Positions 57,953 through 64,000 of a stretch of 64,000 bases of DNA are shown here, one piece after another. This stretch comes from Protula sp. h YS-2021 (taxonomy: Eukaryota > Annelida > Polychaeta > Sabellida > Serpulidae). The stretch lies in contig OX457027.1 of NCBI GenBank assembly GCA_949752745.1, positions 79,973,214 to 80,037,213 of the forward strand, in the 5' to 3' direction. A model generated the notes under the pieces. That model was given only the letters and a program-made list of their open reading frames with translations. It searched no databases and had not been told where the DNA came from. A program made the position numbers and the translations under genes. Position 1 is the stretch's first letter, and the number at the start of each line of letters is the position of its first letter.

Positions 57953-58684
57953 ATGGCTACAGTCTACTGTCATGATTGCGATATAACATTTCCATCTCTG
58001 GAGTTGTTCGTAGCACATACATGCAAACCAGCTAGGATGAAACGTGCTCGTGAAGAGCTTGTTGAGCAGATTGAAGTCAAGAGACGAAAGACCTTACAAG
58101 ATGGTGTTGAAAGACCTAATCCAGTCCTCTGCTGTAAATGCATCAAAATATTTCCATCTTTGGATGCATTTGAGACACATGCATGTGTTGAGATGGAAAG
58201 TGTGTCTCATGAAGAACAAAGAAAGAAAGAAGAGACAGGACAAGTAGGCAGAGGCAGAAGAGTGAGTCTTGGTGGAAACGCACAGGAAAGACGGTTTGAG
58301 CCTGAAGATGGATCGGATTTGCTACTTGAAATGCGACAACAAGAGAACCGGATTAAGAGACATTTGCTAGAGACGTTAAACCATGGCATGAAATGGTACA
58401 TTGTCGTGCATGCACGCTTCAAGAAAATGACACCAAATGCTGAAGGCGTGATTATCGGACTGCTGATAATGCATTCATCAGCAGTCCGACATATGCCGCA
58501 TACAATCCAGCGGATATTGAGAAGGACTTACCAGAAGCCTATAAAGAATTGTTTACCAGGTTTGATGAACATGAGCGACAAGGCTCTGGCTGGGTGTTGG
58601 ATAACATATTATTCATTGAAGTACATACAGCGACGTCAGCGCCACTGGAAGCGAGCAGTTTTATCCCACTACCGAAGAAAGTAA
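57953..58684 (+). CDS. Zinc-finger N-terminal segment of Polinton PolB (split by frame change)
   Basis: ATG at 57953 follows the TATA/Inr promoter. Two fingers of the form C-x2-C-x12-H-x-C: YCHDCDITFPSLELFVAHTC (residues 5-24) and CCKCIKIFPSLDAFETHAC (about 60-78), then a basic, charged linker and GMKWYIVVHARF, a conserved stretch of Polinton polymerase N-termini. Polymerase similarity leaves this frame near 58440 and continues in the next one; the remaining codons to 58684 are out of register with the polymerase. Either an inactivating 1-base change, a sequencing error or programmed frameshifting. DNA/RNA or protein binding is the likely role of the fingers. Confidence 0.8.
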   Translation: MATVYCHDCDITFPSLELFVAHTCKPARMKRAREELVEQIEVKRRKTLQDGVERPNPVLCCKCIKIFPSLDAFETHACVEMESVSHEEQRKKEETGQVGRGRRVSLGGNAQERRFEPEDGSDLLLEMRQQENRIKRHLLETLNHGMKWYIVVHARFKKMTPNAEGVIIGLLIMHSSAVRHMPHTIQRILRRTYQKPIKNCLPGLMNMSDKALAGCWITYYSLKYIQRRQRHWKRAVLSHYRRK

Positions 58685-61629
58685 AGAGTACAAAGGCTGT
58701 GTTAAACATTCAGAATAAAGACAACAAGTGCTTCTTATGGTCTGTTTTGGCTCACCTTCACCCTTCAACAAACAACCCATACCGTGTGAATCAATACAAG
58801 TCATTTGAGAACGAATTGAAGGTAGGAGGCATGACATTTCCCACACCGATTACAGACATTCCAAAGTTTGAAAAGGAGAATGATGTGTCCATTAACGTGT
58901 TTCGATATGAACATGATGTAGTTGTTCCCATACAACTGAGTCGAAACACCAGTGCGAGAGAAATCAACTTGCTTTTGATTAGCAATGACAAGACAAGGCA
59001 TTACTGCCTCATCAAGAATTTCAGCAGACTGATGGCTTATCGATCAAAACATGATGGAGTTGCATTTTATTGTTTCAACTGTCTTCACGGGTTTATACGA
59101 CAAGATCTGTTAGACAAGCATCGCGAAGTGTGTGGCAAGCATGGAGCACAACGTTTATCATTTCCCAAGGAACCTTTCATCAAGTTCAAGAATGTAGCCA
59201 AACAACAGCGAGCGCCGTTTGTCATTTATGCAGACTTTGAATGTTTCACGAAAAAACATGAAGGAGACAAGTATCAACATCATCGTCCAAACAGCTTTGC
59301 CTATGTGGTTGTGAGCCAGTATGATACACGTGCCCCAGTCGTGTATCGAGGAGATAATGCCGTGAAAGTCTTTTTAGACCATATGGTGAATGAGCGTGAT
59401 AGTACTGTGCATGGCTTGCTACAGCCAAAGAAAATAGTCATGACTCGTGAAGATGAAGAGGATTATAAGAACGCTACGGATTGCTACATTTGTCATGAGC
59501 CTCTAGGAGCAGATCATGTGAGAGATCATGACCATATCAATGGCAAATACCGTGGAGCTGCACATAGTGAATGCAATTTGCAATTTCGACTTCGAAAGGA
59601 TCAGCAGGATGTGAAAGATTCTTTCTTCATTCCTGTCTTTTTCCACAATTTACGAGGCTATGACAGCCATTTGATCATGGAAGAAATTGGAAAGTTCAAA
59701 AACGAAACCATTACAGTCATTCCCAACACCGTTGAGAAATATATTGCATTCACCATGAGCAATCTGAAATTTACAGACAGTTATCAGTTCATGAGTACTT
59801 CTCTACAGAAGTTGGTATCCAACCTGGCAGCAGAAGGGAAAGACAACTTTTATAACAAGACGTCACACATTCACGATAGCGACCAACAAGAGTTACTGTT
59901 GAGAAAGGGAGTGTACCCTTATGATTACGTGGATGAACCATCGAAGTTTGCTGAAACACAACTGCCGTCCAAGGACAAGTTTTACAGCCTGCTCAGTGAA
60001 GAAGACATTAGCGATGAGGATTATGCGCATGCGCAGAAGGTGTGGGAGACATTCCACTGTACTACATTTGGCGAATACCATGACTTGTACCTGAAATCAG
60101 ATGTGTTGCTGCTGGCTGACGTGTTTGAAAACTTTCGTCACGTATGTCTCAACACGTATGAATTGGATCCTGCTCACTACTATACAGCGCCAGGACTGTC
60201 CTGGGATGCCATGTTGAAAGCGACAAAGGTGAAATTGGAATTGATCAACGACATTGACATGTACCAAATGGTTGAACAAGGTCTACGTGGAGGAATATCT
60301 GTCATCACACACAAGTATGCGAAAGCAAATAACCCCTACGTAGCAGATTACGATCCCACGAAAGCAACCAACTACTTGACGTACCTGGATGCAAACAACT
60401 TGTATGGCTGGGCCATGTCGCAAAGCATGCCGGAAAGTGGATTTATGTGGGTGAGCGAGCCAGAATCCATTGACTTTATGGATGTGGATGAAGATGATGA
60501 GATTGGATACATTTTAGAAGTGGATTTGGAATACCCATATTCAATCCATGATCGTCATAATCACTATCCAGTGGCTCCAGAACGGAAATGTGTGAAGGTG
60601 GGAGAATTGTCAAAACATAGTCAGAAGCTGCGGAAAGATCTAAACATGAAAGGCAAACCTAGTGAAAAGCTCATTCCCAACCTATGTGACAAGAAGAAAT
60701 ATGTGCTTCATTATAGAAATTTACAGCAATATGTCTCACTGGGATTGAAAGTCACGAAGGTGCATCGTGCCATCATGTTTGCACAGAGCAAATGGTTGGA
60801 GAAATACATCTCCTTGAACACGGAAAAGAGAAAGTTGGCCAAGAACCCGTTTGAGAAAGACTTTTTCAAATTGATGAACAACTCTGTGTTTGGTAAAACA
60901 ATGGAAAATGTGAGAAAACGCATGAATGTGGAACTTGTTCACAAAGAAAAACGGTTCAAGAAACTTGTGGCTAAACCTTCCTTCCACAAATTTAGAATTT
61001 TCAACGAAGATTTAACCGCGGTACATTTGCGCAAAGTGGATCTGCTTCTGAATAAACCCATTCAAGTCGGCTTCACCATTCTCGACCTCAGGAAAGTGCT
61101 CATGTTCCACTTTCATTACAACTACATCATGACCAAGTATCCCGACGCTAAGCTGCTGTTCAGCGACACAGACAGTCTATGTTATGACATAGAAACGGAC
61201 GATATCTACAAAGACATGCAGGAAGATGCCGACTTGTTCGACACAAGTGACTATCCGCCAGATCATTTCCTGCATTCCAACGTGAACAAGAAAGTGCTTG
61301 GGAAAATGAAAGATGAGACGGCAGGCATTCCCATAGAAGAGTTTGTTGGACTTCGACCAAAAATGTACAGTATGATATATGGTGGGAAAGAAAAACGTAC
61401 GGCTAAAGGTATCACTCGCGCGTGTCAAAGACGGATGAAACATCAGCAGTATAGAAACAGTTTGTTCAATCAAACGCAAACGATGACCACAGGACACATC
61501 ATTCGCAGTCATGACCATCAGATTTTCTCGGAGAAGTTGAGGAAAGTGGCTCTCTCTCCCTTTGATGACAAGCGATATGTGATGAGTGATGGCTATTCCA
61601 CGTTGGCGCATGGGCATTACAGTATATAA
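58444..61629 (+). CDS. PolB: Polinton protein-primed family B DNA polymerase
   Basis: Open from 58444 to a TAA at 61627-61629. Numbering from codon 58549: conserved NIQNKDNKCFLWSVLAHLHP at about 49-68; Exo I YADFE (D229); a C-x2-C / DHDHINGKYRGAAHSECN endonuclease VII-like block at about 312-343; Exo II HNLRGYD (D372); Exo III YLKSD (514-518); motif A YLDANNLYG (D614); motif B KLMNNSVFGKT (774-784); motif C FSDTDS (D873, D875). All catalytic acids of exonuclease and polymerase are present, so the enzyme domain looks intact. It replicates the element from a terminal protein primer. The N-terminal part lies in another frame (previous entry). The stop codon overlaps the TATA box of the next gene. 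Confidence 0.95.
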   Translation, partial: RRDYRTADNAFISSPTYAAYNPADIEKDLPEAYKELFTRFDEHERQGSGWVLDNILFIEVHTATSAPLEASSFIPLPKKVKSTKAVLNIQNKDNKCFLWSVLAHLHPSTNNPYRVNQYKSFENELKVGGMTFPTPITDIPKFEKENDVSINVFRYEHDVVVPIQLSRNTSAREINLLLISNDKTRHYCLIKNFSRLMAYRSKHDGVAFYCFNCLHGFIRQDLLDKHREVCGKHGAQRLSFPKEPFIKFKNVAKQQRAPFVIYADFECFTKKHEGDKYQHHRPNSFAYVVVSQYDTRAPVVYRGDNAVKVFLDHMVNERDSTVHGLLQPKKIVMTREDEEDYKNATDCYICHEPLGADHVRDHDHINGKYRGAAHSECNLQFRLRKDQQDVKDSFFIPVFFHNLRGYDSHLIMEEIGKFKNETITVIPNTVEKYIAFTMSNLKFTDSYQFMSTSLQKLVSNLAAEGKDNFYNKTSHIHDSDQQELLLRKGVYPYDYVDEPSKFAETQLPSKDKFYSLLSEEDISDEDYAHAQKVWETFHCTTFGEYHDLYLKSDVLLLADVFENFRHVCLNTYELDPAHYYTAPGLSWDAMLKATKVKLELINDIDMYQMVEQGLRGGISVITHKYAKANNPYVADYDPTKATNYLTYLDANNLYGWAMSQSMPESGFMWVSEPESIDFMDVDEDDEIGYILEVDLEYPYSIHDRHNHYPVAPERKCVKVGELSKHSQKLRKDLNMKGKPSEKLIPNLCDKKKYVLHYRNLQQYVSLGLKVTKVHRAIMFAQSKWLEKYISLNTEKRKLAKNPFEKDFFKLMNNSVFGKTMENVRKRMNVELVHKEKRFKKLVAKPSFHKFRIFNEDLTAVHLRKVDLLLNKPIQVGFTILDLRKVLMFHFHYNYIMTKYPDAKLLFSDTDSLCYDIETDDIYKDMQEDADLFDTSDYPPDHFLHSNVNKKVLGKMKDETAGIPIEEFVGLRPKMYSMIYGGKEKRTAKGITRACQRRMKHQQYRNSLFNQTQTMTTGHIIRSHDHQIFSEKLRKVALSPFDDKRYVMSDGYSTLAHGHYSI

Positions 61630-61660
61630 GGGGGAGACACTTCAACTTTAGAGTTAGTTG
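61623..61660 (+). promoter_or_regulatory. TATA box overlapping the PolB stop codon
   Basis: TATATAAG at 61623-61630 includes the PolB TAA; a TTAGTT near 61654 could be the initiator, 31 bp on. The ATG of the next gene is at 61685. The same octamer occurs at 56534 in the left cassette. Confidence 0.55.
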
Positions 61661-61684
61661 AGGTGTGAACACTGAAGCGTCAAC

Positions 61685-62035
61685 ATGAATCGGAAAAGAT
61701 CTGCAACAACGGATATGGATACTCTTGCTGATACAGTCAAAGACATGAATGTGAAACATCCTGATACTACCATCAAGAAATTAAAAGTGGAGATAGCACC
61801 AACACCACAGTCGTGGGATGGAATGCTTTCTCTAGGCAATGGAAAGTATATCAAGATTATGAAACAAAGTAATGAAGGCGTGGTAAACATTCGCAAATAC
61901 CTCAGAGATGAGGGGACTGGAAAAAACCGTCCAACAAAAAAGGGTATCTTGCTGACAATACCTGAATGGAAAATGCTGAAGAAGCAGGTGAAAGAAGTGG
62001 ATAAAAGGCTTCGCAGACAAGACGACAAGTCATAA
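61685..62035 (+). CDS. PC4-like single-stranded DNA-binding protein
   Basis: 116 residues. N-terminal 45 residues charged and probably disordered (NRKRSATTD). From about 48: LGNGKYIKIMKQSNEGVV, NIRKYLRDE, KNRPTKKGILLTIPEWKMLK, KQVKEVDKRL. This is the order of the PC4/Sub1 C-terminal domain: beta strands, RKY, a KKGI turn, a W and the closing helix. PC4 domains bind ssDNA as dimers and act in transcription and replication. Beside a protein-primed polymerase it may serve as the element's SSB; that is inference. First of four packed genes with its own TATA box. Confidence 0.8.
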   Translation: MNRKRSATTDMDTLADTVKDMNVKHPDTTIKKLKVEIAPTPQSWDGMLSLGNGKYIKIMKQSNEGVVNIRKYLRDEGTGKNRPTKKGILLTIPEWKMLKKQVKEVDKRLRRQDDKS

Positions 62036-62048
62036 CAAGGTAACAATC

Positions 62049-62423
62049 ATGAATGCACTCATGTTGGACGATGGTGTTTACCTTAAAGTTAATGAGAGGA
62101 ATGAAGTGATGATGGGTTCTCGGAGAAGTTCTGCTTATCGGTTTAGACCTGAAGTGTGGAAAGACTTTAAAAACATACCGCTTGAACCTGGGTTTGAACG
62201 CAAACTTGAAAATAAACTTGAAGTGACGGTGGCTAAATATGATTCTAAGATACGTGTGACATTCTGTAGAAATCTTTTACAGGATTATCCAAAGGATTAT
62301 AAGGGAGTTGTGCCAGATACACCATATGCACAGTTGATCTTCTTTGATATCAAGAACTGGCACACAGCCTTACGATTCCTAGAAGCTATACAACATCCAC
62401 TGTTCAACATCATCCGAGTATAA
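62049..62423 (+). CDS. Small protein, possible diverged PC4 fold (gene 2 of 4)
   Basis: 124 residues, starting 13 bp after the previous stop. No named family recognised. It has LEVTVAKYDSKIRVTFCRN, then AQLIFFDIKNWHTALRFLEA: alternating strands, a conserved W and a final helix in the order seen in the PC4-like gene before it. An earlier VYLKVNERNEVMMGSRRSS / RFRPEVWKDF segment repeats the plan, so it may hold two half-domains. Function unknown. Confidence 0.65.
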   Translation: MNALMLDDGVYLKVNERNEVMMGSRRSSAYRFRPEVWKDFKNIPLEPGFERKLENKLEVTVAKYDSKIRVTFCRNLLQDYPKDYKGVVPDTPYAQLIFFDIKNWHTALRFLEAIQHPLFNIIRV

Positions 62424-62433
62424 AAGATGGATT

Positions 62434-62763
62434 ATGATGGATTATGAACCCATTACATATGGATTCTCATACATGAGAAACTTATGTGATGACATTGTGC
62501 TACGACATTTTGGAAAGTTTATCATACTATCGCTTGACGAACAATCTGTGTTGAAGGATCATCTATACAAGTTGAGAATACCCGGCTTTCTGCTTCACCT
62601 TTCAAATGATATAGAAGTGCGTGTGATTCAGAACTGTCTAGACGTGTTTGTACAATTTCGCCAACATGACGAGCTTACAGAACACTACGACATCATCACC
62701 CTCAGCACAGTGGAATGGAACGCGCTGTTGCAAGCATTGGATTGGGAAGAGTCTTATGCTTGA
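62434..62763 (+). CDS. Small protein, possible diverged PC4 fold (gene 3 of 4)
   Basis: 109 residues (ATG at 62434 or 62437), 10 bp after the previous stop. Contains DIEVRVIQNCLDVFVQFRQ, then YDIITLSTVEWNALLQALDW. The IITLSTVEWNAL segment lines up with GILLTIPEWKML of the PC4-like gene. Its last codons overlap the start of gene 4. Confidence 0.65.
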   Translation: MMDYEPITYGFSYMRNLCDDIVLRHFGKFIILSLDEQSVLKDHLYKLRIPGFLLHLSNDIEVRVIQNCLDVFVQFRQHDELTEHYDIITLSTVEWNALLQALDWEESYA

Positions 62764-63040
62764 ATTCAAAGAGGAAGGAAAACAACTTATGCGGGGTACC
62801 AAATTCATTGAGCTGACACAGCCTATGCGGCTGATGCGGCTGATGGACTTGGAAGAAGGATATGAACTGAAACTGTCTGAACATGTTACTGTGAAAGTGA
62901 TAAAGTTTTGTGATGTGTGTTATGTCAGCTTTCATAGCATTTACAAATACGGGTATAATGTATATGATACCTATATCAATTTAAATTCTGACGAATGGTA
63001 TTCATTGATGAATGTATTAAAAAATGGATGTGATTGTTAA
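62756..63040 (+). CDS. Small protein, possible diverged PC4 fold (gene 4 of 4)
   Basis: 94 residues from the ATG at 62756, which overlaps the end of gene 3 by 8 bp; the frame is open further upstream, but that part lies within gene 3. Contains HVTVKVIKFCDVCYVSFHS, then YDTYINLNSDEWYSLMNVL, again strands, then L-x-x-x-E-W and a helix. A repeated MRLMRLMDLEEGYELKL precedes. Confidence 0.6.
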   Translation: MLEFKEEGKQLMRGTKFIELTQPMRLMRLMDLEEGYELKLSEHVTVKVIKFCDVCYVSFHSIYKYGYNVYDTYINLNSDEWYSLMNVLKNGCDC

Positions 63041-63396
63041 TAGTGTAAATAGAAGTTTGTAAATAGACTTTATAGTTAAGAGTTTGTAAATAATGTTTGT
63101 AAACTTTGTAAATAGTGTATATAGAATTTGTAAATAGTGTAAATAGACTTTGTAAATAGTGTTGGTAAACTTTGTAAATAGAAGCATATAGTTAAGAGTT
63201 TGTAGTTAAGTGTTTGTAAATAGAGTTTGTAAATAGACTTTGTAAATAGAACACACTAAACAAGATTGTTTGAAACTTGGGTTGTTTTATTTAACAACAA
63301 CTTAACTAATATAACAACAACTTAACTAATATAACAACTTAACTACAACTACTACAATACCATCATTAATAAAACAACAACATTAATAAAACACCA
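63041..63396. other. AT-rich convergent intergenic region
   Basis: 63050-63250 consists of degenerate TTTGTAAATAG(A/T) repeats; 63290-63400 of ACAACTTAACTAATATAACA and CATTAATAAAACAACA repeats. Possible poly(A) signals on both strands (AATAAA, and TTTATT read from minus) fit shared 3' ends of the converging transcription units. Confidence 0.7.
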
Positions 63397-63834
63397 TTAA
63401 TAAAACAGTGGTTTATAATGTCTATATACAAAATCCTTTACAATAAAATCACCATCCTTTCTTTTTAATATATTCACAATATCAAACATACTCTGACCTC
63501 GAGCCTTATGCCATATATAATATACACAATAAAAACCACATGACGATGATATTGGCGTTTGTAATGATATAGAATTATACATATAGTCATTTCTTAAAAA
63601 CATGTCTAAAGGATCATCGAGAGGTAACAGTCCATAAGAGTCAAAATATTCTGCAGGGTCTTTATCATAATACACTGCCACCCAATGTTCTCCTGGTTCA
63701 TCTTGATCGTCTGTGTTGATCACATAGGCACCGCGTTGTAAAGATGGTAACTGGTCCATGGCAAACACGCCTTGAAATAAGTCTTTAGTCATGACATCAT
63801 GACTCAATATGGCATCAATCTGCTTTGTGTTCAT
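63397..63834 (-). CDS. PRO: Adenain-like cysteine protease of the Polinton
   Basis: 145 residues, ATG at 63834. Catalytic order of adenovirus-type proteases: H50 in PGEHWVAVYY, D65 in AEYFDSYG, Q92 and C99 in LQTPISSSCGFYCVYYIW. Length is close to that of other Polinton proteases. It presumably matures capsid proteins during virion assembly. The start overlaps the stop of the upstream capsid-type gene by four bases (ATGA). Complete, no break seen. Confidence 0.93.
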   Translation of the reverse strand: MNTKQIDAILSHDVMTKDLFQGVFAMDQLPSLQRGAYVINTDDQDEPGEHWVAVYYDKDPAEYFDSYGLLPLDDPLDMFLRNDYMYNSISLQTPISSSCGFYCVYYIWHKARGQSMFDIVNILKRKDGDFIVKDFVYRHYKPLFY

Positions 63835-64000
63835 GACTGGTAGTCGAATTGGATGCTGCGATTTGCACTTATTTCAATAATGTTGTCAAATTCAGCATAG
63901 ACAATGACATTGATGGTATGTTGCAAAGCCGTAGCAAAGTTCATTTCTAGCCGCAAATTCCCATGCTTGATCAGGGGAAAATGATCATCGCCATCATAAT
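63831..64000 (-). CDS. C-terminus of probable Polinton minor capsid (penton-type) protein
   Basis: Minus strand, 55 codons to the TGA at 63831-63833; the 5' part is outside the window. Ends with KHGNLRLEMNFATALQHTIN and VIVYAEFDNIIEIS, wording I associate with the C-terminus of a widespread Polinton capsid-type protein. Assignment to the minor (penton) rather than another virion protein is from memory of gene context and is not certain. Confidence 0.6.
   Translation of the reverse strand, partial: YDGDDHFPLIKHGNLRLEMNFATALQHTINVIVYAEFDNIIEISANRSIQFDYQS

Larger units (their letters stand above)
57877..64000. mobile_element. Polinton/Maverick (adintovirus-like) element, left part
   Basis: Protein-primed PolB, adenain-type protease and a capsid-type C-terminus together define a Polinton. 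Polymerase and the small genes are on plus, protease and capsid on minus, converging at 63.04-63.40 kb. The integrase, packaging ATPase and major capsid genes and the right terminal repeat would lie beyond the window. The left terminus is not resolved and may be anywhere between about 55.6 and 57.9 kb. Confidence 0.93.

Noticed and set aside
59246..61617. Several 60-146-codon minus-strand frames inside PolB
   Set aside because: Shadows of the polymerase frame with no family features.

Overview
The window looks like nuclear DNA of a lophotrochozoan animal, most likely a mollusc. It is AT-rich with small exons and GT-AG introns, carries many long-period tandem repeats, and contains two conserved animal housekeeping genes, an intronic eukaryotic tRNA and part of a Polinton/Maverick element. 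No species can be named from sequence alone.

Layout. 1-2511 is a strictly periodic 43-bp minisatellite of 58 units that runs in register into an exon of KDSR (3-ketodihydrosphingosine reductase), whose last four coding exons occupy 2512-4858 (+). 5.7-13.5 kb is a dense field of tandem-repeat elements (units of about 130-170 bp), one of them nested inside another, plus a pogo-like terminal sequence. 15715-18510 (-) holds five exons of POP4 (RNase P/MRP subunit p29); its first recognised donor site sits at the edge of a 4 x 19-bp array. 18.5-32.5 kb is gene-poor, with relics of a MULE transposase and a LINE 3' end and two long hairpins.

32686-50748 (+) is a large secreted or surface-protein gene. 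At least ten exons each encode one six-cysteine PLAC/ShKT-like module, all with phase 1-1 boundaries; the last carries a module plus about 950 residues of Thr/Ser-rich mucin ending in a hydrophobic tail. A tRNA-Pro(CGG) gene lies in one intron. 51.5-55.6 kb is again tandem repeats, including families already seen at 7-10 kb.

From about 57.9 kb to the right edge is the left part of a Polinton: a zinc-finger N-terminal region split by a frame change from a protein-primed family B DNA polymerase with all exonuclease and polymerase motifs; then four small tightly packed genes, the first PC4-like and the other three apparently diverged versions of the same fold; then, on the opposite strand, an adenain-like protease and the C-terminus of a probable capsid gene. 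Its left terminus was not located. The region just to its left (55.9-57.9 kb) holds repeated CRE/ETS sites, an 18-bp and a 100-bp tandem repeat, and duplicated TATA-bearing promoter-like cassettes.
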